Source of the DNA: Callaeas wilsoni
Lineage: Eukaryota > Chordata > Aves > Passeriformes > Callaeidae
DNA: 64,000 nucleotides
Assembly: GCA_013398955.1 (NCBI GenBank)
Contig: VWPU01001271.1
Location: 1 to 64,000, forward strand
Reading direction: 5' to 3'
The translations under genes were made by a program, and so were the position numbers. The notes beneath the pieces were generated by a model. That model was not told where the DNA came from. It ran no database searches and saw only the letters and a list, made by a program, of their open reading frames with translations. Of this stretch, positions 1 to 14,500 are shown one piece after another (within the stretch, counting starts at the first letter, position 1; each line of letters opens with the position of its first letter).

Positions 1-127
1 TCCCTGTTTCCTCTATTAAAGAAGTACATGAATCTGTCCAGGGAAAGGCACAGCAGGAGATTTAAGTATGAGACCATCTCCTCAGTAACATGAATCCCTG
101 GAGCAATGGGATAAATCTGAGAAAGAG

Positions 128-285
128 AGTATTTAGGCTGAATATCAGGAAAATGTTCCTAATGGCTTGGCCTGCCTGAGCAGTGGAATTGTCTTCCAGG
201 CAAGGATGGAAACACCAACATTTGACTCACTTGAAATTGGACTGGACAGCGTGTTGGCAAGTGTGCTGGGGGAGAGAGATCCTGC
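128..285 (+). mobile_element. CR1 LINE fragment, old
   Basis: The wording follows the 3' part of avian CR1: 'aggctgaatatcaggaaaa', 'gttcctaatgg', then 'gagcagtggaat', 'ggatggaaacacc' and 'attggactggacag', in CR1 order. It is diverged and truncated at both ends, so its limits are approximate. Confidence 0.6.
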
Positions 286-1995
286 TCTGGAAGGGGAACG
301 GTCTCTTGGACACCGGATCTCTGTGACTCTGTTAAATATTCCGGTGTGAAGAATGTGCAGAAAGAAAATATTAGGAATCGCCCAGGGACACAGCTAATCC
401 CACAGACATAACACTTGCACCAACTGCAGTAGAAGTTACGCAGATGTGAGGGACCCAGGCTGGGCCCCAAATGGGATGAGGGCTTCAGCATCCCAGAGGA
501 GGCTCCGGTACAGGCCTGCTCCTGGTTGTCCCACATGCAAGCAGCAGGGCACAGGGACACGGGGGAGTGGGGACAAATGCTCCTGGACTCCTGCTGGCAG
601 GGAACGGGAACAACAAGCCTGCTGAAACAGTCAGAAAGAAAAGAAACCTGAGCCCTGGCAGCCTCTGCTGCCTCTTTACATCCATGACCAGGTGTCCCTT
701 CTCCTCTCTGCCCTGGCAAAGCACCTCTAAATGCATGTCCTGTGTCTGTCTCTGTTGCTGCTTTCTGATCTCCTCACAGTGCAGAGATGTCATAAAAATG
801 CACAATATTTTGAAACTCCAAATGTCACTGCACCAAAAAAACCCCACTGGTGTCTACCAGGGAGAGAGCTGCCTACAGATGCCCCCATATTCCTTCAAGG
901 GGGCTCGTCTTGGTATTTGTGATGGGGCAAACCCAGAGTAGCTGAGGGCAGAATGGGACCCTGACTGTGGTTTTAACTGAGCCCTGATTCCTTTTTTTTG
1001 TCCCTCGGCATATGGATGTAATATATATTCACAAGGTTTTTTTTTTCCTACCATTTATAATTTTTTTTTTTCATTTCCAGCCATGGAGCTTTTCTGGACA
1101 AAACAATTAGGATCCAAATGTCCTGAGAACAGTCTCCAATGAGGCAGTTTTCCTGAACATGTACAGACAAAGGAAATTATTTCCTTACTGAAAGAAATCA
1201 CTTCAAAGTGCCCAGACCAGACCCTGCTCCAGCTCAGGTTTCCTTTCTGTGTCACAGCTTGGACAAGAGCTCTCACAGAGAGCCATGTTCCTTGTGCCTG
1301 GTTTGAATTTAAGCAACACTGGGCACAGGGTGATGGGAACTCACAAACCAGACCAGTGACTTCTTTTCTCTTTTCCTCCACTTTCCCCCCACAATATATC
1401 CTTCCTCCTGCACAGTGTTTGTCGCTTCTCCAATGTCAGTAAAATTCTCTGTGATGTGCCTCTAACTTTCAGTGCTCTGGGTGGCTCTGTTTATCAGCCA
1501 TTCCAACACAGCTATGTCAATCTGATGCATCTCCTTTCCTAAAACTCAGCTTGAGTCAAAAACTCTCCCCAGTTAGTCATGATCTTCCTATCACCATCTC
1601 TTGCGAAGGTGAGGTGGAGGGCAACAGTTCTCGTGAGGATGAAATGGATTGAGAATGATTTTGCATGACAACTGCTGGGGATCCAATATCTTTCTGTTGG
1701 TGTCGCTTACAGAAACAATAATGCCTGGAAACCATCCAATACCTGTGTGTTGGCCCATCTTCAACACATGCCAAATTCTTCTCTTGTGGGACAGCCTGGG
1801 CACAGCCTACATATATTTATGTGTGATCTCCTAGTCAAACTGCGATCTATTTTTGCCAGTCTCCTGAGCATAGTCCCTCTTTCCTCATCCTGAATGTCAT
1901 CTCAAACTATAAGGAGGCTGACCGCTGCAGGAAGGGTCAGATGGCAGTGCCTTTGTGCACCTTTCTTTCTGCCCATGCATAGTGTGGGGCGTGGC

Positions 1996-2042
1996 CCTCA
2001 CACCAGAACCTCACTTTCTGAGGTCTTGGGAGGAGTGTGAGG
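1996..2042. repeat. Nested inverted repeat
   Basis: Outer arms CCTCACAC (1996-2003) and GTGTGAGG (2035-2042) enclose a second stem, ACCTCA (2008-2013) and TGAGGT (2019-2024), with a 5-nt loop. All arms are perfect. No gene is nearby; it may be chance. Confidence 0.5.
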
Positions 2043-5000
2043 TTCATTATTTTAGCAGGAGTAGGTAAGTACCACAGCATGGATCTCTTACCTGTGGGAG
2101 AAGAGAGCTAATGTACAAACAGACATTTTATGCCTGTGACACCTCTGTCCTTCACCAAGATGGTCTTTGACGAGGTTTCTTCCTTCCATGGATTTGGCAT
2201 TGCATAACAGCTCCCATCTCCTTCTCATTCAGAGCAGTATTGCACAGCACTGCTGTGACTGCTGAAATCTGTGGCGTCCCACTGCCACGTAACCTGCTCT
2301 CAGCAATGTCCAGAGTACATTGAAAGAGGACAATCAAATCTCCCCTGTCCCTCAAATGGCCTCTACTTACTGGCAAAATATGGCTTTCAGTATTCAAAGA
2401 AAGAAATTTGGGACACTCATGAGCTCCATCATTAGCCTAATTTTGTTTTTACTACTAACACTTCTCCAACCTGGTCCCATGGCTACCTTCTCCGACCTAG
2501 TTAAACACCGCTTGACTAGGATGTGTCATCATTTTACAACTCAGAGTAGAGCAGAGATTCCGGAGTCCCCTGGCCAGGGCTGTGCTGGCAGTGGTCTGGT
2601 TTGAACCTTCAGACCAAAGCTGGAGATTGAATAACAGCTAATGGTCAACACAATGTCCTACCTCTCCACACTGAGGAGCTGTCTGCCGCCTCATGGCACC
2701 CAGCATTGCGTCACCAATCTCCAGAGATCAGCACCTACACACAGACTGGCAGGTCACTGAGACCCTGCTCTCCTTCCCTGCATATCCAAACCCACACTGA
2801 GATGTCCCCTTCTAGCTCCAGCTCCAGCTCTGGCCCTGCCTCTCTTCCCAAAGCCCTGTTTTATGCTTCTAAGACAATACAAAGAACATGCTCCTACTTT
2901 GGTGCAAAAGCCCTGTTTAAAGGGAGCCTTTCAATTCTTCAGAGGATCCCCAACAGGACAGCCTGCACTCCACCACTTACTCTTGGTTTTGACGCTTTTT
3001 GATATTACCTCCATCGAATCCCTGAAACGCCCCGGAAAAACACCCAGAGGAGCTGCCCCAGCCTGATATTATGCCAATGCTCTGCTCTCCGTGCAGTAGA
3101 CAGGTAGGTGAAATTCAAGGTTGTGGTCACTACAGCCAAAGGCCAGGACATTTAAGAACAGCCTTGCTACCTCCAATCTGCTGTACGAACTATTCTTAGC
3201 TGGAAGCTGGAGCCGAATGCTCACTGGGCACTCCAGGTTCACACCTCTGGAATACGCCCCTGACAGAAATATGCTTCAGCGTGAACTTGGCCGCGTTTAG
3301 AAGAAGCTGCAAGATACACCTCCTTCCCAGACCTTTCCATCTGTTTAAACTGTGAAATCCTGGGTTCCTCGCTGTCTGGTCAGATTAAAAGCTGCTGGCA
3401 GTGGGGGAGCATGACAGTTCATTTCTCTTACTTGGAATGATAATTACTCAACGTAATCCCCATAAAACAGACTCATAATCTTCAACGATGAGTGTGTGTT
3501 AAGTGCTCATAGTAACTGAAATAAATAAGAAGAGGTCATTAATAATAAACCATGGTCTGGATTACAGCAGTCAACAGTGCACAGAACAGCAGAGCTAGAG
3601 GTGGTAAAGGAAAGTGGATCACAGCCCTCCACAGTCTGCAGGCATGATGTTGCAAGGTTGGAGATACAGTCTGCGTGTCAGCTGGGGATCACCAGAATTC
3701 AGCTGTGATTTAATCATAACCTGTGCATTGTCTGTGAAGAAAGAGGTGAAATAAAGACTGGTTATGGTAGATACAGAATTCTCTGAGTCCTCCTGCGCAA
3801 GCCAGCTAAACCTTGCTGGCTGCTTTACTGTCCACTTGAATCCACTAGGATTGCTACCACGTGTACAGCTAGGAGAGGTCTTTCTTTGCCTATGCTGCAC
3901 CATTTCAGATTTCTCCATCTTAGGAGATGTCAAATGGATCTAGCTGTTGTGCACTAGACACTTCTCTGTCTCCTCTGGTTCACTTGGGCCATTATCTGGA
4001 CTCGTGGGAAAATGTTTTTGCTCTCCAGGTTAGTGGCTCTTCCTAGACACCAAAGTAAATTTTGTGCATGCACAGGATGGACTTGGCAATGCTCCTCATT
4101 GTGCAAAAAATCTAACTAGGTTTGTGAGCTCTTCCCCAGCTGAATTCCCAGTGGCCATTTCCTCACATCATGCCAAGATTACATGAAGGTTAAGACCAAG
4201 AAGATACAGGAACGGACACCTCTATGGGATCCAGGGGAAGCTGACATAGTTTTCCTAGTACAGTGACCTGGGAACTGGATTGATATTCCTGGTGTACCAA
4301 ATAGAACTGAAATATGGAGTTCTTGCTAAAATCAAAAATAAGTGGCTACATTTGTACAACTTATATATGAGAGATTGGAATACATAGCAGAGTTCAACTA
4401 TCGCTTTCCTGTTTATATTCATGGATTGCTGTTTTTCTAGGCTCAGCCGTGGTTTTGCTGATGAGCTAAAATATAACCTCCTTAAGCCCCAGTGGAGCAG
4501 CATTTAGTAAGTTCTGTCCTTAAATAATATTTCAGCCAGGGGATTAACTCCTATTTGCACATACAGCTAACCTGGAGGGAAGGCTCAGTGAGCAAAAAAC
4601 CCTGGAGGGAGAGGACATATTTGCAGCAGCAAAGACTGTTTCCACTCCTGCTGAGGTGGGGGAAAATCCTTGCCAGCTGCAATGGGAGGCAGAACAGGCC
4701 CATCTCCAAATCATGTAAAAATTATCTTAGAGCATTTTCAATTAATTACTGCTCATAGGAGGAGGAATGGTCAAAATGACTGTGTCTGTACGGGTACTGC
4801 CCCCACAGAGGACTGCGTGCAGCTCTGCAGCTCCCCTAGTCATGCTCCAAGCAGCTCCGTGCCTCAGGCACACCCTCCCTGCCTTCAGAAGCACGGAAAG
4901 TGTGATGAGACCATGTCTGCTTCGACGTCCCCTGGAATAATGTCCCCTGCTTGCCCACTCACGTGCTGGCAGGTTTTTGCAGACCTGCAGTTGGGTACCA

Positions 5001-6310
5001 TTCTTCCCTCACCAGTAGTCTGCATTGTGTACCCCAGAGAAGACATTGCTCCTACAAAGACCCTGAAAACACAAGATTTGTGACTTGTCTGTCTGCAGGG
5101 TCCCAAGGGATCTTGGGGGAACCGGGGTGCAAGGGGTCCTGCTCTTGCACTTGGGAAACCTCACAGGACTGGACTCTGTCTAGCCCAAACATAGGATTTC
5201 AGCTCTTCCCCTGAAAAGAGCAGTATCATAAGCATATGGTTAATGACTCATCCCAAGTGGAAAAACAGCGTTTGTTATATTTTATGAAAATTTTATACAT
5301 CTAAGGTACTGTACATCTGTTGCTATTTAGGCTGACATGTATGTAGAGATTGGCAGAACAAGTTCTCTGTAGGGATGACTGAACTCCAAACCAAACCACA
5401 GAACTTTCAAACACTCAGCCTGCTTCTTGAAGGAGAATGAAGGGAAAAAAAAAAAAGAATGTTTTTCTGCTCTGTTGAAATGCTGCCTGACTGAGCAATA
5501 TGCAAGGAAGGCACTCTTCAGTTCTGTTTAATCTGCAATAGAAGAGGGGCTTATTTATGGAGAGAAGCCTTTCTTTACAATGCTGCAAATCGTAAGCAAA
5601 CTTGTCTCTGTGCCAAAACTTTTCCCAGGTTGCTCATGAAAGGGTCAGAAAGTTCAACTCCTTGTCTGACTCCTGCTCCTCCTCCCTGTATCCTATCTTG
5701 TAGAACCCTCCCTCAAACCTGCTTCTGTCTCCTTCCTCTCTGGCAGCAAGCCTTTCTCATGGTGAGGCTAAGGGTTCTTCTTGAGTTGTTCATACCTTTT
5801 TCTCGCAGCACCATCTGGGTGGCAAGAAGGCAGGGAGCCTTACTGGTTAGCCTGGAAGTCTTCTGGGGTTTCCTGGGAAGGCACTAAATGAGTGGACTTC
5901 CACGGACAGTCATGTTTTCCACTCTGCATCTGTGAGTGTTTCTAAGGTCTCTGGTGCAAAATCCCCTGGGGTGGAGGATGAAGTGGTGAAAACAACTGAG
6001 GACATGCCTGTACGGTCCAACTCACTCTGCAGAGAGGAAGATGGAGCAAGCTGTAAAGAACTGCTTGCTCAAACATCTCTTATTTATTAGCCATGTCAGC
6101 CCAGCTCTGCCAGGATAATTACTCTGGGCACAACAGCTACCCTGTGCCCAGCTCCCAAGCTGGCACAGTCCGTGTCTGCTCAGGGATCCTTCAGCTGTAA
6201 TCTGTTTCTAATCTAATCCCCAGAGCACAGGGCCTGGAAAATAAAGTTCTCTGCCTCCAGCCATGCAGTGAGGCTTCCTGCTGTCTCGCTACATGTGTCT
6301 GGGACAAATT

Positions 6311-6415
6311 AACATGAGAACCTAAGAAAGGCCATACTGGATCAGAGCAAAAATCTGTACAAACCAGTGTCATATTTCTGCCAGTAGCCAGAAGTAGAAG
6401 CTCACGAAAGCATAT
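6311..6415. mobile_element. Dispersed sauropsid interspersed repeat, diverged
   Basis: 'gagaacctaagaaaggcca', 'tactggatcagagcaaaa' and 'ctgccagtagccagaagta' follow a dispersed repeat common in birds and turtles (consensus-like start: agaacataagaacggcca, tactgggtcagacc). I believe it derives from a LINE 3' region, possibly CR1-type, but I cannot name the family with certainty. Confidence 0.5.
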
Positions 6416-9321
6416 AAAATGATACCTCCACCAAGTGCTCTCCCAAACTCCAGCCATTAGTGGCACAGGACTTCCTGGACCAGGTGTACTTTCCACAGAT
6501 TTATTGATCTTCAATGCATTTGTCTGCCATGAAATTGCACTGTCTCCCCAGGAAACCATGTGGACATTTCAAATTGGCCACATCTTGGAGCAAGAAGATT
6601 TACAGCTCTTCCTGTGGCTTGTTTTGAATCTGCTTCCTGCTAGTTTCCTTTGATACCTCCCACTTCACCCTTATGAGAAGGATCATTTCATGCTCAGAAA
6701 TCAACCTGTGCCCAGAAAGCGTATATGACAACAGGGTGACTGGTCAAGAGACAACATTTCCAGTTGAAAGTGGTATTTAAGACTGGCCATTTATTGATGA
6801 TAATTTTCCAAATATGACAGTGGTATGGTTTGGTGCAGTTTGGATGGCAGGATTGGTAGGAGAGCTTCATTGGTTAATTCAGTCACAGTGCATTTAAGCC
6901 AAAAGGAAAGGATAGGACAGTATGAGCTTGGCAAGACTGACCATATTGGCAGGAGCAGGGAGGTCCCATGAGGGAGAAGGACATGAGAGCAGAATGGATT
7001 TCCAGGCAGGAGCAGGAGCACAAAGGTATGAGTGCTCTACAGGAGCAGTTGAGGTGGCTTAGGTTTTAGCCATAAGGAGCGAGGAGGCCATAGAAGTGAA
7101 TGAGACTTTGGAAACTCTTGGTGAATGAGAAAAACAATGCTAGGAGCTTTCTTGAGAACAAGGGCAGATGCCAGATGAGTCTGTGGTTTAAGTGTTGCAT
7201 CTTACCTTCCACACAGTGCCTTGCTTTTTCCCAATTCATATGGAAGCAGCGTCTGAAAATCTCCAAGCTGGTGGAGCCCCATCCAGGCAGGTGAAGACTG
7301 GGACAGGAGACTAGAGTAGGTGACACAGTGGTGCTGATGTGAGAATTCACAAATCCTACCTACCTTCAAGGGTCATTCCAGCCACAGCTATGAAACCCAG
7401 TGGTTTCTTCTTGAATACAAGAGATTTTGTAATTACTGAACAGAAAGGTAATGGGGGAAAGGTGGGATATAAGCTAGGGGGTGCTCTCTCCTGCCAATCT
7501 GCAATGCAAAGCCCTGCAATCAGATGAATGGCACACATCCCTGTGTAGGGTGTAATACAGTCAGGGTAAATCACTGTTCTCTCCCCCTGTTCTATGATTT
7601 TAAACTATGTGAGGTGGGATTGGGTATCACTGCCATGATTTTCTTTATGGAACCAACCAGAAGCTAATAACATAAAGGCCAAACAGATATTTTGGCTGCC
7701 CTTAGGGCTCATTCTGGCCATCAGCTTGCCTCGGAAGCAGTGGGCAGGCTCCTGGACACGGCAGGTAGGATTGGGTTTTGACTGATATTGTGATCTTCTG
7801 TCAGAAATGCTCAGAGAAAAAGCATCAAAATGGTGACAGCCACTCTCAGTGCTGTACCACACTATCTAGTGAAGGAACAGATATTGCAGCAGCCCAGGAA
7901 TGCTCTTATTTCTGGCCTATGTCAGTTCTGGGTTTGCACTGGCTCCTAGCTTGAGACAACTAAGTTGCACAGTTTCTTGACCTCAGCCCAAGAGAACGGC
8001 ATCTTACAGGCATTTACCTTTTCTAAAATTACCTCCTTTAGTTTTTATCAAAAACTAAATTCTTTTCCCACATTACTTCTTCAACAAATACTTTGGTGCT
8101 CTTCTAGCAGCATATACCCACTATGATAATAACCTGGTCTCTATACGGAAATAGCTTTGTCTGAGGCTTTCTGGCTAACAAAACAAGAAGGATCACTTTG
8201 TCGTCTCCACCCAGCACATAGTAGACGTACAATAGTGTTATGCAATTTGACATGGCTGGCTGCTCCACCAGCGAAGGCAAAAGCCAGAAAGATCTTTCTG
8301 CTGCTGTTGCTGGAGATTGTAACACTGTAGGATCTAAGAGTACCAACAACATTGTGTAAAGACAGATTTCTGCTCAAGTGGATTGTGGACATATTTCTCT
8401 GTTAAAGGCTCTCTGGTATCTCTCATAAAAGCCCCTCATTTATACTTCATCTCAGAGTCTCTCCCAAATGTCAGTTTGGCATGATATCTGAAACGAAGAA
8501 CACCCATCCCTGAGGACCAGTGGTTTTATAGGCTTGAATAAACTTTAAAATATAACAAATTATCTTTCGTCTTAGGCTTAACAGCAGGCATAGTCTACCA
8601 AATCCTTTTAAGTAATCAGTTGTGCCTCAGAATCTGAGAAGTATTTGGGAAGCAAGTTTCTTGTTATTAACCCTTTGAATAAACTCAAGTCTGCTCACTG
8701 CATCCCAAAGTGGCTTGTAGGAAATCAAAGAACAGTATGAAAGGAATGAACACAGAACACACCAATCAGTGTCAGCAGTATTGCTGTTGTTACCTTTGGT
8801 GGCAGCTCTGCTGTATAGAATTATTAGACAACACAAATTACTACTGAAATATTTTAATACTATGCCTTTGCATCTGAAACTGATAAAAATCTTGAGTGCA
8901 GTGGTTCAAGAATGCATTCACATGAACAAAATAATGGAAAATATATTTAGCAGTCACATGAATAATGTAACTCCCTTCTTGGAAGGATTTTGAAACTGTA
9001 ATTTCTGCATTTTTTTGACTAAAATTTGGCTTTAGTGAAGCTAATGGCTAATCTCAGTCTTGGCCTTCAACAGTATGAAAAGAGATAACAATTTCTGCTT
9101 TTCAATATTAAAAAAGAAAAGCTGAAAGCTATTTGCAGTGGACAAAAGGCTGCCAATATAGTGTGTAATTTAGCAAGTGATTAAAAATTAAGAAGTGTAG
9201 CTATAGATCACCAGAACCGTGAGGTATGTCATGAAAGGCAAGCATATAAGTAAACTGACCTGCTCAGTAAGGGTCTAATAGAAATTTCGGTCATCTAGGA
9301 TATGGAGAAGTCAATTATACT

Positions 9322-9360
9322 TTAAAAGGGAAATTAATTATCCCCTTAAAAGGGAAATTA
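9322..9360. repeat. 15-bp direct repeat, two perfect copies
   Basis: ttaaaagggaaatta occurs at 9322-9336 and again at 9346-9360, 24 bp apart, separated by attatcccc. It looks like a small local duplication. Confidence 0.7.
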
Positions 9361-11194
9361 TCTTTCCTGTAGCGTTGGGGTAGATTATTAGCGTAATCCA
9401 CTGTAGCATGTAAATGTCCCTATTTACACTAGGTTTGAGGTAAGAGCTTCAGACTTTGTAGCCTTGTCCTTTTCTAGCAAACAATCTCCATAAGAGTGTT
9501 TCTGATATCAGGAACGCTGCCTAAACCTGCCTCACCTGATGCGTCAATGGAAACCTTCCTAAAATTGTATTTTCTTCTCTTAGAAAGTGGCGGTATGTCC
9601 CATGATTAAATCTGATGCTGACCTGTTTGCTCAGATTAGCTCAGTTTTCACTTCACCTGGTCCAAATTGTGTCTTTATCTTTGTCCTGCAGGTTCCTAAC
9701 TCACAGGCAACAACACTGAGAGAAAAATATGCGATTATCCCATGTTTCCACAGGGTTGTGATAGCCAGCTGCACTGAAAACATACTTCCTGGTTTAGCTA
9801 GGTACCTCTTCCTGTTCTTCTTCAAAATAACCCAGAAATTATAGCACTTTGCTTCTTAGTTCCTTCCTCCTTTTCCACAGGTACTACACATTTCCTTCCT
9901 CTGCTTCTCTCAAAGTGCTGTTTACCACTGCAGTTGAAGTCCCACTTGCCGCATCCTCAGCGTCTCCTTCTTTTTCTCCATCTTTCTGTTGTTTCTTCTT
10001 CTTGCTCACTGGTATGGGCTTGAGATTTCATGGGCATCTCTTCTCTTTTAGCTGCCTCCTGAAACAAGCCTTACGTTTTTTGTGTATCCAATAGTCACAG
10101 CTAAGAACAACTACCACTGCTGTCACATGCCTTTTGGTCAATGCTTTTTTTTTTTTGACTGTTCTTCTGTCATTTGAACTCTAAACTGTGACAATGTTGG
10201 GGATTTTATGTTCTCATTGTGTGGAAACTACCCAGTAATACTATCAGAAAAGCCTCCCTTTTTTTTAATGCTTTTATTTTTTCTCCTAGAACTGTGATAT
10301 CTCTCTCTTTTGAAACCTCTTCTGTCTTTCCAGATGCAGTTCCAAAAGTAATAGAGACATTTTTTAGCTTCATTATTTCCTTTCTTTTTCACATCTGAAT
10401 ACTTTTGCTGCCATTTGTAAAACAGCTTCAAATCTTTGTTATTTTAGACTGTAGTTCCACAATCATGACCTATTTATCCTTCCAATTCTTGCCAAGATTA
10501 CCAAAACCATTCATGTTCAACCATTGGGCTCTTTCTTCCTTGGCAATACATGGTCTGAATCACTCATCAAGGGAAAGAGTACTGTTACCACTGGAGAGCA
10601 CTCTTATACAGCTACAAATACTGATTTATGTCCATCAGCTCCCTACTTTATCCCATTCTCTTCATTGTCTGAAACATCTGGCAGGTATTTTAAGTGTTTG
10701 ACCACTGTTGGTCATTAGAAGAGCTGGAGGAAGTTTTTTGGATGCTCTTCAGAAGAGTGTTACGTTACCTTCCGTGTTCACTTCCTTTATGTGCTGGTGG
10801 GACATCAGCACTAAGTTTGCCACTGGAGGTGGTCTGAAAGCTGAGGGAAACCTTGAAAGCTTTTCTTCCTGCCCTCTTAACTCATGCTGTAGAGGGACCT
10901 GTGCTCTGTGGAGTCTAAGAAGTCATTTTACTGACTGCAGTCATTGCAAGAATTCATTTCCATCACTTTCTCAATCTGTTGATACTTTTCAATGAGAGAG
11001 GAGCAGTTCTGTGGTTAAGTGGTCTACCAGCAACCAGTGATGGCTTTCCTGAAATTTACCCAATTAACAGTTGGGTGAGTGACTCCAGGCTGGGATTCCA
11101 GGGGAATTCATAATGCAATTGCAGCTGATAATGCTCTTGACTGTCATGGGATCGTTGCAGTTGTCCAAGGCATTAGCAGGCAGCTATCACATGC

Positions 11195-11565
11195 TCCCAA
11201 AACTATCTCATCTCCAGGCTGAACTCAGTCCCACAGGAAGTGCTCCAGCCCTGGCTGTCCTGGTGGCCTCCACTGATCTCACTCCAGTTCAACATCTTTC
11301 TTGAACTGGGGCTGGGGGCAAAACTGAGCACAGTATTTCAGTTGTGGTCCAACAAGTGCCAAGTAAAGGGGAGTAATCAACAAAAAACAAGTAATCACTT
11401 CCACTGACCCCCTACCTCTGCTCCTGTGAGCACAGCCAAGGATGTCGCCTGCCTGCCTTGTTGTCAGTGGAATCCACAGTGCATTGCAGATTCATGCTTA
11501 GCCTAAAGTCCACCAGGACCCCCAGGCCCTTTGCAACAGAGCTTCTCCCCAGGCAGTCAGTATCT
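11195..11565 (-). mobile_element. CR1 LINE fragment
   Basis: The plus strand reads as the complement of CR1, in order: 'atctccaggctgaactcag', 'gtgctccagccctggct', 'gaactggggctgggggc', 'actgagcacagtatttcag', 'taaaggggagtaatca', and 'ccaccaggacccccaggcc'. This corresponds to the region near the end of CR1 ORF2, truncated and diverged, and is not coding now. Confidence 0.8.
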
Positions 11566-14500
11566 AGACTGTTTTTCTATCTGGAGTATTTCTGTGGTGA
11601 TCTGGAAGGTTATTTTAGTAATTCGCTTGAACTAGCTTGGCTTGGGATTCTCTGGACTTGATGTAACATCCTGCAAAATACCCAAAGAAAATTTAGTCTA
11701 CTCTAATGGGCTATTTTGTACCATCAGCTGAAAACAAGAACCATCCAGGATGGGGATCAAGTCTTGTGAAGATATATTTCTAATGGCAGAACCCTTTATC
11801 ATTCTAGACGTTTTCTGAAAATTATTGCAATCCAGCCTGACTACGAATCAGCAGTCATTAAATCTTACATCGTGAGTACAAGAGACCAGATAATACATTT
11901 TGCCAAGGTCTCTCCAGTACTTGCTGGAATGTGATGGCTCTTTTGAGTGATGCATGTCACATACTGCACATAAAAAAAGTACGAGCACTCCATGTGATCA
12001 TACCAAGCCTCTGAAGATTTCTTTGGCTCTTCAGTTGCTTAGCTCAAATTCACAAGTGGGACACAGCGCTTCGTTCTTCAGCTTGCATGGAAATGCTGAC
12101 TTGTTTAATTTAAGAATTATTAGTGGGATTTTTAGAAGGGCCTTAAGTGACTTATGAACATAAGCCCCATTGAAAGTCGAATCCTACTTTCCATAAATAT
12201 CGACCATATTTCTTCTGGTAAAATGTTTCTGGCTCAAGGGCCTCCTGCCAAAAACAACCTGTCTCCATTTCTAGACAACTTTCACCCTGCATTTTTGATA
12301 TGTGCAACGTCCCCACGGAGCACAGCGTTGCAGGTCAGGAAATGAGTGTGGAACAAAAGAAGCATAGGAAGCACTGTCGACTGTGTATCCGACCTGGGAG
12401 ACAAGACACGGTGTGGCTGCGGCTGGGCTATGAGAGCTGCAGCCTCCCTGGGACTCCAGCCAGGAAATTGCACAAAGCCCAGAGTGAGAGACCCTCACCA
12501 TTTTTTTTTTCTTCACACTGACAGATGTCCCTCTCTAGCAACCTGTCATGCTAGAGAGAAGTTACAGAGGTGACAAAAAATGTCAGTCGAGGATTATGGC
12601 TCTTTCTCTGACTGGTTTCCATTGTTTGCAGGCAGAAAATAGGTGAGCTGCTTAGGCACAGGCTGTGGGCAGTAAGAGACTGGAGACAATGAAGCCTGCA
12701 GCTGGAAAACACAGGAGGAGGCAGGAAGTCCTATGTCCTCTTCCTTTCCTCTCGCCCCTGGCCTTCACTCTAACAGCTGATTCTTCCCCCTCCATACATG
12801 GCTTGCGAAACATTCACTGACCACAGTAGCTGGAGATTTCCAGAGTGATTTGAATACTCAGACCAAATACTTGATCAATTCAGGTTCTTTTCTGCAAACA
12901 GAAATTCGGGACAAGGAAATGAGGGAAGATTTTGAAAGGGAAAATGTTACTGTGCCACTCATTGGAAAAGCAAGTATTTGCTGATGTCCTTCTGTGTTTA
13001 GGGTGCCATCAGCACAGGAATTTTAGCATGGCCATCATTAGGCTGCTGAGCCTTGGAAAGGGAAGCATTTGCTGCAGTGTTGCAGTACCTCCCATCTTTA
13101 AAACAGATAGGTATCACTTCTGAGGCACCTTTAATGTTGCTTCAGGTTGGATTCCTCCAATACTGAGAGACTACATATGGCATCTTGCTTTAAAAAAAGA
13201 TTGGTCCACGACCTGAAATGTATATAAATGACAACAAGTCTTTTGACATACAGCTAATACCAAAAAAAAAGCAAAACTGCCATCACAGTGGGTAGACAAG
13301 ATGTACAGAAGAACACTGGTTAAAAATGGGTCAGTTTTGGGGACAGTGTGGGCTGTCTAGGGCTGTGAATACAGTAAATCTCAGCTTGGCTACAAGCTCT
13401 GGTCTTCTCATAGTTCAGCTGAGGTTCTGGCTGAAGGATGCCACAGCTCCCTCTCTCCTGGTGATCCAAGTCCTCTTACAGAAAAAATAAGGGTGCAAGA
13501 CTGAGAGAGAGAAGATGAGATCAGCCCCAGCCATTACCTGAAGACTGAATTTGGTTCTGCCAACCCAGAAGCTCACCTGTGCCTCTGGTTGCATGGTATA
13601 AATTGACCCTACGGGATCTGTTCCCACCTTCTTAGATGGAACAGGACATTCAACAGACTAGAAAATACTGCTGAGTGACACATTCCTGGTAAGTCTCATA
13701 GTCTCATTCTCTATAAAAGAAAAAAAGAAGATTTCAGAGAGAAATAATGGAGAAAAAAAATAAATACACCTTTCTTGGTTTCTATTTTATTTTTGGAGAA
13801 GCAGACTACTACTGTACTTTCTTAACAGATACCAGGAGACTTTTCAAAGGTTATTTTTTGAGCCATTAGATCTCATTCTTTCCTGGAGCCCTAGCCAGGT
13901 CAACAACACTAAGGAAAGACTATTTGTACTGGATGAACTCTGCCTCTCACCCTCTGTGTCCTGTGGAGCAGGCACTGCTGCTTGAAAGAAGTCTAGCAGG
14001 GTTTGTTTTGGGGTTCAGCTTGTTTACTTGAATCCCCTTGGAAAGTGACCATGGCAATTAGAAATATTAATTGAGCTGCACAGAAATTCAGCCAGAAACT
14101 TGTGCTCTCCTTCAGGGAGCAGCCATGGAGACCTGGATGCCAGCTGAGGTCTGTGAGGTTTAGCAGGCTGCTAAACTCAAGGACGGGAGCCAGCTCTGTG
14201 CTGGGGACACCAGCCATGCTGTCAGCTTATGGCTTGTAATGCCAATGTGACACAGCATCCTCACACATGTGCTCCTCCATGCCGGGCCTGGGTGCCCAAG
14301 CACTCATATGAGCTGCTTCCAGACTGGATCTGTGCTGATTCCCAGCCTGAGAAGTGTCTAATGTAAGTGACATGCTCACTTGCTGGCCAAACCACCTCTC
14401 CAACTTCTTGTGCAGCCACTGGCATGAGGGAGGGCAGGAAGAGCCAAGATCTCACTTTTTTCATCTCTGAGAGCTTTAGTTTTAAACCTGTAACCTGGGG

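Noticed and set aside
159..719. 186-residue minus-strand open frame
   Set aside because: Part of it lies on a CR1 relic read in antisense; the rest shows no protein family pattern.
2290..2520. Possible old CR1 fragment in minus orientation
   Set aside because: Only short phrases such as gacaatcaaatctcccctg look CR1-like; too weak to annotate.
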